A stretch of 64,000 bases of DNA, from the NCBI RefSeq assembly GCF_964019385.1, contig NC_088653.1, positions 11,750,173 to 11,814,172 of the forward strand, read 5' to 3'. The notes under the pieces are model-generated. The model saw only the letters and a list, made by a program, of their open reading frames with translations. It had not been told where the DNA came from and did not search any database. The translations under genes were made by a program, and so were the position numbers. The DNA comes from Sycon ciliatum. Its lineage: Eukaryota; Porifera; Calcarea; Leucosolenida; Sycettidae. Shown one piece after another: positions 34,750 through 45,723 of the stretch (positions are counted from its first letter, which is position 1; the number at the start of each line of letters is the position of its first letter).

Positions 34750-35472
34750 CTAATACTTGTCCACTGCAGCGGTCAGTGCGGCAACCTGCAGCTGGAGGGC
34801 GTCTAACCGTTCCATGTGTTCCTCAGCCACTACTACTGCGGCCACGGGCGGAGAAGCAGAGGAAACTTCCATCACTCTATCTGCCATGGAGGCCAGGCTG
34901 GCGAGGTCCATCGTGCTGCTGGCGGAGGCCAACACCATCCTTACTGAGGCAGGTAGACGCTGCAGGAACAGTTCCCGCAGGAAACTATTGTCCAGCGAAG
35001 CACCTCCTAAGAGCTGCTGGAGTTTTCGAAGGAACTGGGATGGCTTGCGATCTCCCAGTTCCTCGTCAGACAGGAGCTTGCGTAGCCTGGCTTGCTCGGA
35101 TATCTCGGTCCTTTTGATCAGCTGATCCTTTATCGTTGTGTACGGATTCAAGGCAGGAGGACGCAACACGAGATCTCTGATTTCCTGCACAAACTCAGGG
35201 GCCAAGGCGCTGACAACGTGGTCGAATTTAGTCCGCTCGGTCCGGATCTGCCGCGTATTGAACATCGCCTCAGCTTGGGCAAACCAAATGTGCGGGTCGT
35301 GGGGCCAGAACGGTGGCAGCTTGATGGCCACGGCATGACCGGCTGCTGGTTGCACTTGGTCTGTGTTCTGGCCAGGGCGCGGGCGCTGCTGTGCCGACAG
35401 AGACATAGAAAGTGCGTTAGCTCGGCCAAGGCCCGCACCTGTACCGCGTTGTGGGGTGACAGGATTCGACAT
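34750..35472 (-). CDS. Gypsy Gag, capsid part
   Basis: Start chosen at 35472 (MSNPVTPQRG...) because the longer frame begins in the LTR and runs through the primer site. Contains IKLPPFWPHDPHIWFAQAEA and FDHVVSALAPEFVQEIRDLV, typical of metazoan gypsy capsid, and then LRKLLSDEELGDRKPSQFLR and FLQRLPASVRMVLA. It forms the particle that encloses element RNA. Ends at the amber codon 34750-34752. Confidence 0.85.
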   Translation of the reverse strand: MSNPVTPQRGTGAGLGRANALSMSLSAQQRPRPGQNTDQVQPAAGHAVAIKLPPFWPHDPHIWFAQAEAMFNTRQIRTERTKFDHVVSALAPEFVQEIRDLVLRPPALNPYTTIKDQLIKRTEISEQARLRKLLSDEELGDRKPSQFLRKLQQLLGGASLDNSFLRELFLQRLPASVRMVLASASSTMDLASLASMADRVMEVSSASPPVAAVVVAEEHMERLDALQLQVAALTAAVDKY

Positions 35473-35564
35473 GTTCAGATGGTGCTGTGATATACACGAT
35501 GACAGACTCGATCGAGAACTACGAACGCGATCCGCGCACAAACGCAACACTGCAAAAAATAGAA

Positions 35565-35575
35565 CGGGGTCACCA
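35565..35575 (-). other. Primer binding site, tRNA-Trp type
   Basis: Coding-strand TGGTGACCCCG begins two bases after the 5' LTR and is complementary to the last 11 nt (including CCA) of eukaryotic tRNA-Trp. Beyond that the match is lost. Confidence 0.78.
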
Positions 35576-35576
35576 A

Positions 35577-36023
35577 TGTAGGGTCCTAGCCCTAGCACAA
35601 CTCTTAAAACGCACACAAATGGCGTAAATCGATAGAGTTGTATTATTACTGTAATATTGACAAAGCAATGAAAGAGAGATAGAAAGGCAACTGCCTTCGA
35701 TGAAACCAAACTATCTACTGGCCTAAAGCTCTAGGTTGAGAATGTCTTGACCAGTAAGGAAAAGGGTGTACATGTGTAGTAATGACATAGTACAGTGACA
35801 GTGTGTATATGTCCTATATACAGATACGCTACGGTATAAATGCCTGGCGAAATACTAGGATGCATGATGGGATAATTATGCGTACAATCTGGAATCTGAA
35901 CCGGAAGTAGCGTACACATTATAATTCCGGGAAATGGCCATAAAAATCAAAGTCACCGCTTATGGAAAACCCAGGAGTGAAAACGGAAAAGTTACAGGTA
36001 TGGGAACTGCTAAAGTCACCACA
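35577..36023 (-). repeat. 5' LTR of the gypsy element
   Basis: 447 bp; differs from the other LTR by about two substitutions and a 2-bp insertion (GGGATAATTATGCG against GGGATATATGCG). Acts as promoter in this class. Confidence 0.93.
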
Positions 36024-36305
36024 CATTTGCAGGAAGTTCACGAGGAAAAAGGCTTGAAGTGCAGTGTGAAAACTGTTTTGAAGTCCTTGGCGATGAAGTG
36101 CTACTGAATGCCAGGCGAATGAGCGAGCAGATCGAGAGGCCTCCACTCGAGACTTTCCTCGCTGGACAGCTAGCTGCTGTACGGCGTGTCGAGATAATCG
36201 CGAGATTTCACTTGCTGGTCAGCACCAAGCAGACACTGCAGCACGCCAGCACACTATGCGCATACTATGAACAGTGGAACAGTTTGAAAGGCCGTGTTCT
36301 TGCTT
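36024..36305 (+). pseudogene. Unidentified open frame, right part
   Basis: Continues the frame interrupted at 31034: LQEVHEEKGLKCSVKTVLKS, LLNARRMSEQIERPPLETFL and RVEIIARFHLLVSTKQTLQH. Mostly alpha-helical in appearance. It runs into the 3' tail of the next LINE at about 36308, so the gene or element was hit twice. No family is assigned. Confidence 0.4.
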
Positions 36306-36774
36306 GTTTTTGGTTGGTTGGTTGGTTTTTATTTCACTTCGCACATTCAAACGGGATGACGACCCAATAAAATGACGGCGAAGGCTTAGCCTAGAAGTGG
36401 CTATGGAAAAACATAGTAAAGGCTATGGAAGCACATAGTAAGAGAATAGGATACTAATAACTGCGGGTAAACGGGGGGAGAGAGAGAATACGATGTATCT
36501 GTGATACTACGTGCCAGCTAGTTCGGTTGGTAGGTACACTTATGCCTGATTGCGTTGGGTCTGTTGCCAACAGGCTCGGCTGCTTGAAGGTGTAATGTTG
36601 TACCTGCCACCTTTGTTGGTTCCAGGGTTCATATACTTACTATTTGAAGTATACATACCTGTCAACCATGGACTGCTTCTGGCTAGATTAACTCTTGTGT
36701 AATCAATGGTGCTAGTGAAGCTTTTATCAGATCCACTCTGATTTAGCCACTCACACTAGTAGCAAGTATTACCT

Positions 36775-37045
36775 TCACTGGGGGCAGGGGTAACTGCAGT
36801 TGGATCCCGGGACGGATACCCTGATGCCGTCAATCCTTTTTCTGCACCTTGTCCTCACCCACTTACTGAGGTGTGGTGAGCCCATAAGTGGGGTCATTTT
36901 CAAGTCCACCCAGAGTTTTGGGGATTTCAGGGGGTGTCGGTCGTTGGGCGGTTCAATAACCAATTGAGTCATCTTTCCAAAATTCCTTTTGAGTCTCTCT
37001 CCCCTCTCCCGGGGGGACTCACGTGACCAGTTTTGGTAGTGAGCA
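36775..37045. repeat. Repeat shared with 50336-51500
   Basis: CAGTTGGATCCCGGGACGGA, the GGGGATTTCAGGGGGTGTCG block and the C/T-rich CTCCCCTCTCC stretch recur at 50336-50415 and 51285-51480, where a TTAA element splits the copy. This copy is therefore the empty-site reference. Confidence 0.75.
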
Positions 37046-37122
37046 ACAAGTACAAGTACAAGTACGTGCGGGTTACTGAACTGCACGGGGAGGGAGAGCA
37101 GAGCGATCAGCAGCAACTCGAA

Positions 37123-38736
37123 CTACTCCCTACAGGCGTATGGTACACATGCATGTTTAAACTCAGGTAGCCGGGTAATTGTGCGGACCTCACCAGGGAG
37201 AGCGTTCCACAGCAGAGCACCAGCAACAGAAAATCTCCGCTGACCGCGGCGGCTACGGTTTGCCTGGCTTAGTAGGCCATTTGACTGCTGATGGCGGGTA
37301 GGGGTGCCTTGTGCCGGGGTCAGAAGCTGGGCGAGCACAGGGCTGGTGGGGGCGCCGCGTGGATGCACCGCCAGATGGTGATCAATATGTTCTGCCTGTA
37401 GAGCTCGCTGACACGGTACAGGGAGTGAGCAGTGAACAGCGGCTGCATGGCTGTCCGGGGCGGGTTGCCATCGATACAGCGGATGGCTCTGTTTTGCGTG
37501 GTTTGCAGTCGTTTCAGTTGACCCTCTCGCATTGCGGCTGAAAAACAGCAGGAGCCATAAAGCAGGTCGGGCATTATGACCGCCTTCACATACACCTGAC
37601 GAGAGCGTCTTGATAGGCTTCGGCGTGCCCGCCACAAGGCGCCAATTTTCTTGGCCACCTTGGTGACCACATAGTTTACATGGGTGTCCCAATCTAGGCT
37701 GAACGCCGAGGTAGCGCGCAGAAGACGCTGAGGGGAGGAGACAGTCGCCGCTTTTGACTGTTACTTCCTGTACATGCTGCTGGGGAGAGATAGTCAGAAC
37801 CTGGCTCTTGGTGGCGTTCAAGATGAGGCCTCGGGACTTCAGCCAACCGGCCAGAGCAGTTGCCGCTGTGGTGAGGGTTCTGGACGCTTCCGCCGCTGAG
37901 GCCTGGGAGTCGTACAGGGCTATGTCATCTGCAAATTGTACACTTGGCACAGGCGAGGAAACCAAAGGGACATCGCGTGTGTATATACTGAAGAGAACAG
38001 GGCCGAGAACAGAGCCTTGGGGCACTCCGCAGGTGCAAGCCAGCGCAGGGCTGGTTGAAGGCGAGATGAGGATCTGCTGCTTGCGGCCGGACAAGTAGTC
38101 GACGAACCAACTAAGGGCTTTTCCAGAAATTCCAACCGCAAGGAGGTCTTGAATTAGCTTGTCGTGGTGCACTTTATCAAAAGCCTTCGACATGTCTAGT
38201 AGGCACGGCCCTGTGGTCTTGCCACTGTCTCTCGCCTTCTGCAGATTATCAGTCAGCACACAGAGGGCGTCTTCCGTGGAACATTTCTTGCGGAAGGCAA
38301 ATTGTGTTTCGGGTAAAGCCTGGGTCAAGTCCAAATGACGAACTAACTGGTGTTGCACTACCCTCTCCAGCAACTTGGACACTATTGGGAGAAGGGATAC
38401 AGGTCTATAGTTGGTGGGGACTGATGGGTCACCGGCCTTGTACAGTGGCACGACAGACGCCAATTTAAATGCGGATGGAATGGCTCCAGTCCTCAGCGAG
38501 GTGCAGAACAGCACAGCAAGAGAATATGAAAGCAAGTCAGCACACTGCTGTAGCAAAAAGCCCGGTATGCCGTCACTACCTGTGGCTTTCCGCGCATCCA
38601 ACTTCTCAAGGAGACGTCGGACGTCTTTTTTGAATAGTTGTACTAGATTCACCCTTCGAAAGGTGCCTTCCCGTATGTCACATGACTGTCGCCTTGGAGT
38701 CGACCAATGACAGATCAAATTACGCGGGCTGGACAC
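37123..38736 (-). pseudogene. LINE reverse transcriptase (frameshifted)
   Basis: 537-codon frame carrying LDARKATGSDGIPGFLL, NYRPVSLLPIVSKLLERV, CLLDMSKAFDKVHHDKL, CGVPQGSVLGPVLFSIYTRD and the catalytic FADDIAL (about 37918-37938). After ARYLGV (near 37700) the true frame moves to the ORF at 37670-37320 (VVTKVAKKIGALWRARR...GQLKRLQTTQNRAI) and returns near 37330, ending RRFSVAGALLWNALP. Two compensating frame changes leave the palm intact but scramble the thumb. Inactive as read. Confidence 0.82.
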
Positions 38737-38782
38737 TGTGGACAGCGCGATCCTGCCTGCTGAATGGTGATGGAACTAGTTC

Positions 38783-38822
38783 CACTGCCCGTCGTCACTT
38801 CGTCACTTGACGACGGGCAGTG
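38783..38822. other. Perfect 15-bp stem-loop
   Basis: CACTGCCCGTCGTCA (38783-38797), a 10-nt loop, then the exact complement (38808-38822), 43 bp right of the LINE 5' edge. It is not followed by a T run. Function unknown. Confidence 0.8.
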
Positions 38823-38880
38823 AACAGAATCCACTCATGAGTCTACCATTTCAATGACAAGCTTCTGTGGTCTGAAAGTA

Positions 38881-39706
38881 CCGTAAAGTCCGGAGCAAAC
38901 GCCCACCCCATTTTTGCAAGATCTGCTGGCCTGTACACACTGACCCCATGCACTGTCACCCCTACTGTACGAAAGCACATCTCACACCGTAGCGGGAAGA
39001 GCACTTTGCTACGGTAAACTATGTCCACTTTCCTGGTTTCAAAACCTCTTTGGGCACTAGCCACGAGCTAGTTCGTAGTGATTTTATAATGATGGTTGTT
39101 TTATTTCGCAAATCCGAGCGGGTTTTCTTCCGAATAACAAGGTAGCGAAGAACAGAGTATTGAAGGAACCAAATACACTTCTGACGGTGTTTCAAGCCAT
39201 CATTTAGAGATCACACAACGCCCAAAGGCAAGTGTTTTTCTTGAGCACTTCGGAGTTTTCAACAAGTTAGCAGCGACTTTGTAGGTGTAGCTTCTGTGAC
39301 ATACCCTGTTCGACTTGCAACTGCCATATTGGGACCAGTCAAGTCGTTGACTGACGCTTCATCAGAACAATTACTGTTCCTGACAGCGCGACATCGTGGC
39401 ACTGCACACATTTCTACGGCATTACTCGTACCACATGGAGAACGAACTACCACAAAGAGGCCACCTTTATCGAATGAAAGGAAATCTCGACAGAAGTTAT
39501 TTCTTTGCAAGAAGATGATGACAATCGCTTTTGCACAGAGTCCTGGTAGGACATAGGCAGTTTGTAGGCATTACAGTCGTTCTCGTACGCATTCGACCTT
39601 CATGCCAGTTGTTTACAACTCTATTGACCTGAAAAAGACGAAAATAGTATGGACCCGCTGGGGTGGGCGTTTGCTACGAAGTGGGCGTTTGCTCCGGACT
39701 TTACGG
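38881..39706. mobile_element. 826-bp TA-type (Tc1/mariner-like) non-autonomous element
   Basis: Terminal inverted repeats CCGTAAAGTCCGGAGCAAAC...GCCCACCCC and the complement at the right (with one partial internal duplication at 39658-39680), flanked by TA at 38879-38880 and 39707-39708. No transposase. It contains a short LINE 3' tail fragment (about 39085-39160) like the 3' UTRs at 22.8 and 36.3 kb. Confidence 0.78.
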
Positions 39707-40581
39707 TACATGCAAAAGTCATGTACTGAGTCTGTAGTCCGTGTACGGTTGTCGATGTCACTCAGCTCAGCTCACAGCCTCATAGAGTCATACAGTATAC
39801 AGGACTCGAGTCACAGAATGGTTCATGTAAACTCAGAGATTTAGAAAAGCGATCCTGTCAGCTTTTCTATTATTGTGTTCACATGGCGCTACCTAACGAC
39901 ACCGCTATTCAGACACGTTGTCTACGTAGCTACGTAAGTTTCTACGCAAGATGCTCGGTACCTGGTCCTGGACCAGGGAGCTACTCATATGCCCATGGCT
40001 CCTACCATCGCGCGGCCGGCTGGCCGCATGCGTGTGCATTGCAGACTTTTTGTTGTTGCCTTTTCGGATGTGCATGCACGAGGAATTTCCTTCTTTGGAA
40101 CTGCTTCTTGCATGAGCTGTTTCGGATATTTCGTCTCCTGGCCTGGCTTATTTCGTTTCAGCGCTGCTGAGACCTCCTTTCGCGGAATATTACTCAATGA
40201 CAGGTGAGTTGACCAGTTCCCTTTGATTCATTTGCTTGTGTGGACTCTTTCATTTACGAAAAGTGTGCTGATTTTGGGCGGAATGCAATAAATAATGGAA
40301 AAGCTGACAGGATCTCTTTCTATATTAAATTTTTAGCTTTTCCGCTGCCGAGACCTGCTTTTACGGAATACTCAATGACAGGTGATCTCCGAGTTGACCA
40401 GTTTCCTTCGATTCATTTGTTTATGCTCACCCTTTCATTTACGGAAACGTGTGCTGATTTTATTCGGATTTAGATCCATTTTTATCTCTTTGCCCTTGCC
40501 TACAGTGTGCGAAGAACGCGAGTTCACCTTCTTGACGGTAAGGCTTATGTTAGATGTGTTGTCGAAATACTCATATTCATT

Positions 40582-42468
40582 TTTAGAAATGAAAAACGTA
40601 AAATGTTTGGCACCTATGAAGTCAGGGGATGGCCCACGCCTGGTAAAAAAACAATTAGGAGTTAAATACAAAGAAAACGAACTGAAAATACAAAAGTAAA
40701 TGAAACACCATTACCAAAGAAACTGTACTGTATCATGTACACCGTTTATGGCACCAGGGCACATTCAGCAGCTGCCAGCACAGCCGAACCAGACAGATGT
40801 CGAGACGGGTTCCGACGGTGACCACGTAGACTGGCAACCATTGCTCGAACAAGGCAAAAGGAGATCTTCGCCCGTACAAAAGCCATCATAACCGGGAAAG
40901 GTTCACGGCGCTTTTCACACAGCTTGCTGGCAATCCTGGCAAAGAGTGCCGAAGCAGCTTTCCCCTGGCCGCCAGTGGTTGCAAAAACCACGGGTACAAA
41001 CGAGGAATGCTCCACCTCCAGGACTCGCCGTTCATACTTACGCCTCTTCTCCTGCTCGTGCTTTCTGTAGACAGACGGGAGAGTAAGGTTTCGGTTGGAG
41101 GGGACAAAAGGGTTAAACACCCGAACATCAAACATTGGCCTCTCTAACCTACTCCCATACACTCCACGTGCTGCCACATCAAGACGAGCATGAGCCTCCG
41201 TGTTGGCCGACCGGAGAGGGAATGTTTCACCAGAGAGGGGTTCCAACTCTGGCTCCACGCTGACGTCATGCGCAACCTCACGCAACAGATTAGCGGTTAG
41301 ATCCCGGAGCTCGTTGTGGCGCATCCCAGTGAATCCTCCGATGGCACATGATAGGGCATGGGTGGTGTCGAAGGGCTTTCCACAGGTGTTGTGAGACGGC
41401 AACCGGGGAGGGGTCCAGCCGTAGCGCAGACATAGGGCATCCCGGAAGCCAGCCTTGTGGATGGTAAACTGGAACTGGCGAGATGGCCGACTAGTGAGCC
41501 AACTGGAGGCACCTTTCTCTGCGGCTAGATCCAGAATCCGCCTGTGGTCGTCACTCAGGGTATCCCTGAGGGAGGAGAGGGCCATTGCCTGATCTTGGCG
41601 ATTAGCTGTGCGTTGGGCCGCCTTGGCTGCCTTGGTGGCAGCAACAACTTCCTCGATGGATTCCTCCTGTCGAAGGAGCTGCTCGACTAGAGGTCTGGTG
41701 ACAGCCGTAGACGTGTCGTACTGCTGGGAAAGGGTCCCTGGGTTTAGAATTCCCAAGCCACCATGACGACACGGAAGCGCCAGGATGGCACGTTCTTCCT
41801 CGCCAGGGGCCTGGCGACCAGTCAGTGCAGGGAGGAAAACTTGCCTGATGGAGTTTTCCAGCGGTGTCAAGAGGTCCGCGATGGCTGGCATTGTCCTCGC
41901 AAGGAATGACCACTTATGGCGGAGACCATGGGTAAGGACAGCGTAAGCAGCCTGAGGTTGAGACGCCGCATGTTTGGCGAGGGTCTGCAGCTCTGTGCAC
42001 CATGTGTCAACCTTCTGCAACACGTAACCGTCGCAGAACAGGGCAGAGCCTAGGGCAGCACCAAGATGACGATAGCCGTCCGTCCGGATGTTGACCCCGG
42101 TTGTGGCAAACAATTCTGTTGCTAGCGCAAGATGTTGTGGCTTCACGAGGAGAACGGATTTTGACGGGTTGATGTCGTAACCATACCTGGTGCCTCGATC
42201 TACTAGGATGGACCACCAAGTGCGCATTCGTCGGAGAGCGCCGGCTGAAGTTGCGTCATCGGCATACCAGGACTGCATGGCCCCAGCTGCGGCGGCTTCC
42301 CGGATCAGTGGCACTGTGCCAAACGCATACATTGGCATAGCCAATGGGTCTCCTTGAGTGGTGCCCTCAGAAGACAGGATCACCTCTCCTCCAACATACA
42401 GGTGAGCTGGGGAGCGGTAGGTGTTGATAACAGCTGGCGCGAGCTCAGGACATAGCCGCTGAACATTG
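40582..42468 (-). mobile_element. 5'-truncated LINE of the GTTQGDP/RHN family
   Basis: Flanked by a perfect 12-bp target duplication CTCATATTCATT (40570-40581, 42469-42480). The uninterrupted site survives once in the inverted paralogue (60947-60958). The minus-strand 3' end has a short A-rich end and a 160-bp 3' UTR. A second copy, represented by its C-terminus, is at 11755-14746 with a 16-bp duplication. Random-looking targets with 12-16-bp duplications indicate target-primed insertion. Confidence 0.85.
40746..42466 (-). CDS. Reverse transcriptase with C-terminal zinc/RHN domain (partial)
   Basis: About 573 uninterrupted codons; the first codons of the open frame lie in flanking DNA. RT palm motifs: SSEGTTQGDPLAMPMYAFGT and the catalytic SWYADDATSAG (about 42250-42270); then YGYDINPSKSVLLVK, GYRHLGAALGSALFCDGYV and CRHGGLGILNP. 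The C-terminal third has CGKPFDTTHALSCAIGGFTG followed by RHNELRDL and, after ~50 residues, ARLDVAARG...FDVRVFNPF, an order reminiscent of the zinc-finger, RHN and PD-(D/E)xK parts of restriction-like endonucleases of R2/NeSL-type LINEs. One expected zinc cysteine before CGKPF is replaced. No frameshift in the retained part. Clade not assigned. Confidence 0.72.
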
Positions 42469-42916
42469 CTCATATTCATTGCACATTAGTACGTTACAAG
42501 TAAGGCACTGGTCAGTGGCATACTATCGTTGGCAGTTCCCAATCTAGAGAGAAAGGTTCAAGGACTCATTGACCGAGTTTGCCAAATAAATTCGCATATC
42601 AGGGAAAATCTCCATTGTGGAGAGGTTCAGTAACTTGCATACGAAACAAGCCAATGGGTGCAGTCTCGTCTCTTGAAAATCTCGTCCTTGTATGATTGGA
42701 TTTGTTTACTCGAGTCTGGGCTGTTTGATTTGTGAGTACCGCCGAGATTGCACTGCCCCAAATAAAGTTTCGTGCCGCCAAAGCAAGAATTACGATCTGC
42801 AATCTGTTTGTAGTACCTGTAGTACCTGCAAGAATGTGCAGTACATGTATCGTACTTTCTCTGTTGCTGTTTCAGTTGCCGTCATGTTGCTAAAGAAAGG
42901 TTCAGTAGAGAGGTCC

Positions 42917-45040
42917 GAAGACATTCACACCCACGAAATTGTGCCACTGTGGCATTAGCTCTCTCTCTCTCTCTCTTCATTGCCCGAAGGCATTCGCACC
43001 CTTCACACTTCTGAGCCGCACTGGGGCTCTCTTACACTTCACTGACAAGGGCAAAGTAAGAATAGGATACCAGATATACGGTAATCGGCTACACAACTAT
43101 TTCACACTTTCCGGTGTTTGTCTCCTTCATGCTCGTTATTCCTTATTCATGTTTCCGCAGGTACCCTTGTCTCATTCATGCTCGTTATTCCATATTCATG
43201 CTTTCGTAGGTACCCAACTATTTCACACTTTTTGGTGTTTGTCTCATTCATGCTCGTTATTCATTATTCATGCTTCCGCAGGTACCCTTGTCTCATTCAT
43301 GCTCGTTATTCCTTATTCATGCTTTCGTAGGTACCCATATACCTTATAATGGATTCTGTTTTTCATGTCCATGGATCATAGTGATGTTTCATCACTGGTT
43401 TAGCGGCAAAGCACCGAGAATTATGAGTAAATACATCCCTTGCACACAAATTGCATGACCCACCAGGCCCCTACATTATACTCATCCGCTTGTAAGAAGC
43501 TCGTTGCATGGCCTGACCACTCATTCAATGCAAAATGAATACCTTAAGCCCAAAACAGACATTGTTTATCATCATGTACACTTGCCTGATGGATAATTCA
43601 GCCCAGGTGGTATCTGAGGGGATTTATATGCCCTCGGCACAGGTGTGGCTGTAAAGCATCTCACTTGTCAGATTGCCGCTGTGGGCGATTCCAGCTTTTT
43701 CTTGGTGGCTGCCAAGAACTCGGCTAGCCTCCTCTGCTGCAATACCGCTACTGAGAATAGGAGGCGGCCACATCAAATCCATCCACTTCCGCGCCACTCA
43801 AATATTGCAGCATCTCTGCCATCATGGTTTGATCATTCTCCACGGCCTCCAGACTTAGATTGACGCCGGCTCTCACACTACGCCCGAACATCTTGCTGCT
43901 TGTGCAGAAGTTGCTTGCTGAGCGGTCGGGGTGTTGCCGCTACTTACTGGAACCCCGGATTTTTTTTTTTTTTTTTTGTGAAAATCTCTCCACTCATTCA
44001 CGCGGCCAAAGAGCCCATGCAGGGGCAGCACTGTGAGGTACGTCCATTATTACCGTGATGTGAGATAACTCGCTGGCTAGTTGCAGCTGGCAACATGCGC
44101 AACTGAATGCAGTACGCGACATACGGGTACCGACCGACCGACAAAGCTGGCATATACGGATGACCACCAGCAGGAAAATTAGTGGCTGACTGGCTGTGAA
44201 GGGCGAATATGGGTGCCCAGCAACATACTGCATTGCGAACAATGTACGAGTGATTACTTATACATGGTCGATGGTTTTACATGTTGACTGACAAACAGCA
44301 ACATTCACCAGGCCTGCAGCAGATGCCACAATGGTTGGCTGACCAGCTGCACTGGACGAATCATTTGGCAGATTCTCCGCAGATAATACTGTATGTGACG
44401 GACTAGAAGTAGTAGCAATGGCCAAATTTGGCATATTCGCAGCAGATGACACTGGATTTGGCTGATAAGACGCAGCAACAAAGTTGGCTGGACAGCATCA
44501 ATGGACAAACTTGGCAGCCCCGCTGTAGATCACACTATTATTTGGATGAACACTCGCAGCAGGCCGGCCGTACGTAACAATGACATGCTTGGCCGGCAGT
44601 TGACGTCCAGGGATCTAGCTGTTCAGCAGCAGAAGTAAAAACGGCCGAAGCTGAAAAACTAACCTGCCTACGCCCCGCCAGGGTGAATATTTGACTTGCC
44701 AACATAAAACAGCCAAGAAATCGTTCAATCACGTCTTCCCTCTGACCACCAGCATCGATTTTCTTTTCTGCTGTAAAGCTACAGTTGAAGCCCTGTTCTC
44801 GTCGAAAGAGCACTCTTCCATGATCATGTTAGACCCAAAATGTCATAGAACTCCAAAATACAAACTGCACCAACGAAAAGCCACTGCGAAGTGACAGGAA
44901 TGCGGTCCAGCACAACATTTTTGCGGACGCAAAAAGTTGTGGGGAAATCCCAAAATCGGTGCGATTTTGCATGAGCCCAAATGTTCAGGTTACCCACAAA
45001 GACACAAGCTTTCCAACTCTCTTTGGCCGTTGGAAAGCGT
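42917..45040. other. Copy-L-specific segment without recognised genes
   Basis: Absent from paralogue R, which has a different insert at the corresponding place. Holds a (CT)n run (42958-42980), ~49-bp minisatellite units (43122-43340), a poly-T tract (about 43961-43976) and a degenerate repeat with GCAGATGACACTGGATTTGG-like words (44300-44500). Its left edge TAGAGAGGT equals the edge of the R insert, so both may derive from the same kind of TIR element. Confidence 0.4.
43122..43340. repeat. Minisatellite, units of about 49 bp
   Basis: Four units of TTCATGCTCGTTATTCCTTA followed by TTCATGCTTTCGTAGGTACC variants; the intervening TATTTCACACTTT-GGTGTTT text occurs twice. Confidence 0.8.
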
Positions 45041-45169
45041 ACCCTCTTTTGTTTCATACGAGATGCGTCGGTGTGGCTTAGAATCTTTCGCTGTAGAAGA
45101 AACCTATTCGTATGTCTATTGGAGAAATAATTGTATTCACTGGTTATAAAATAGGTTAAGACAAACTCA

Positions 45170-45723
45170 GCAGTCGTGAGTCAGTCAAGTGTCAAGTAAA
45201 GTCGGCGGAATAGCGCGAGCTCCGGTGTGGGGAGCAAACCATTTCTTACAAATCATCGCCGAAGTCGCTACCACTACTTCGTACTGTTGTGCCCAGCGCG
45301 GGCTTGCGACTAGTTGGTTTGGAGGTGACAGCGTTGCGAATGACCGAGGGTCCTCGAAGTCTGTCTCACCGTCCAGGAGCGACACTGACTCACGCTGCTA
45401 TCTGGTGTTCACGAGGTGTTTGTCGCGCTTGAAACGGAGCGTCTCTGTAAGTTTGTATCCCTGGTGATGTTTGTGCCTGGAGAGCACTATATAAGTGGTG
45501 CTCTTCAGGCACAATCTTCCTCAGCCTACTCAAGCTCAACTGATGAGGCGTGAATTCCCCGAAACACTGTGTATTGAGCAGGGAGTGGTGCTTTCTTGCA
45601 GGTTTGCCGAGTCGAAGGTTCGATGGACTTCTCGTGTGCTCTGGATGGCAGTCGTGAGTCAGTCAAGTGTCAAGTAAAGTCGGCGGAATAGCGTGAGCTC
45701 CGGTGTGGGGAGCAAACCATTTC
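45170..45723 (+). mobile_element. Solo H477 element (1.16 units) with 14-bp target duplication
   Basis: Flanked by TTAAGACAAACTCA at 45156-45169 and 45724-45737. The paralogue R carries the uninterrupted site once (60105-60118, complement). The insert starts GCAGTCGTGAGTCAGTCAAG and, one 478-bp unit later, repeats its first ~76 bp, so it is a permuted monomer with direct terminal repeats. It contains the TATA box (45488-45494) and a hammerhead. No protein is encoded. The structure fits reverse transcription of a greater-than-unit-length or circular RNA followed by integration. Confidence 0.9.
45534..45579 (+). ncRNA. Type I hammerhead ribozyme in the solo H477 element
   Basis: Same core as at 14040-14085 with one change: stem II strand GGCG instead of GGGG, giving one mismatch opposite CCCC. 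Invariant CTGATGA and GAAA, stem I GCTCAA/TTGAGC and the GTA cleavage site are preserved. Confidence 0.85.

Larger units (their letters stand above)
31035..36023 (-). mobile_element. Ty3/gypsy LTR retrotransposon, CsRn1-like clade
   Basis: 4989-bp element on the minus strand with two LTRs, tRNA-Trp-type primer site, gag, protease, reverse transcriptase, RNase H and integrase, and a polypurine tract. Clade evidence: a CHCC zinc motif in Gag instead of CCHC, and a primer site complementary to the 3' end of tRNA-Trp; both are known marks of the CsRn1 clade. The LTRs differ at only about four positions in 445 bp, so insertion was recent. Coding damage includes an in-frame stop in gag and a one-base frameshift in reverse transcriptase. 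Flanks CATG and CATT suggest a slightly decayed 4-bp target duplication. Confidence 0.92.
36306..38740 (-). mobile_element. 5'-truncated APE-type LINE, reverse transcriptase only
   Basis: Minus-strand element ending in a CCAA-repeat tail (plus GGTTGGTTGGTTGG at about 36311-36327), with the same 3' UTR style as the LINE at 22.8 kb (GCGAAGTGAAATAAA before the tail). The endonuclease is missing, so it is 5' truncated near 38740. A segment at 36775-37045 is shared with 50336-50415 plus 51285-51500, so it may be a nested repeat or part of a related 3' UTR. Confidence 0.78.

Noticed and set aside
31031..36027. Exact 4- or 5-bp target duplication for the gypsy element
   Set aside because: Flanks are CATG and CATT; only three of four bases agree, so I report it as decayed, not as proven.
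43645..43863. 72-codon plus frame as a gene fragment
   Set aside because: No recognisable motif, and it lies in the copy-L-specific segment beside minisatellites.
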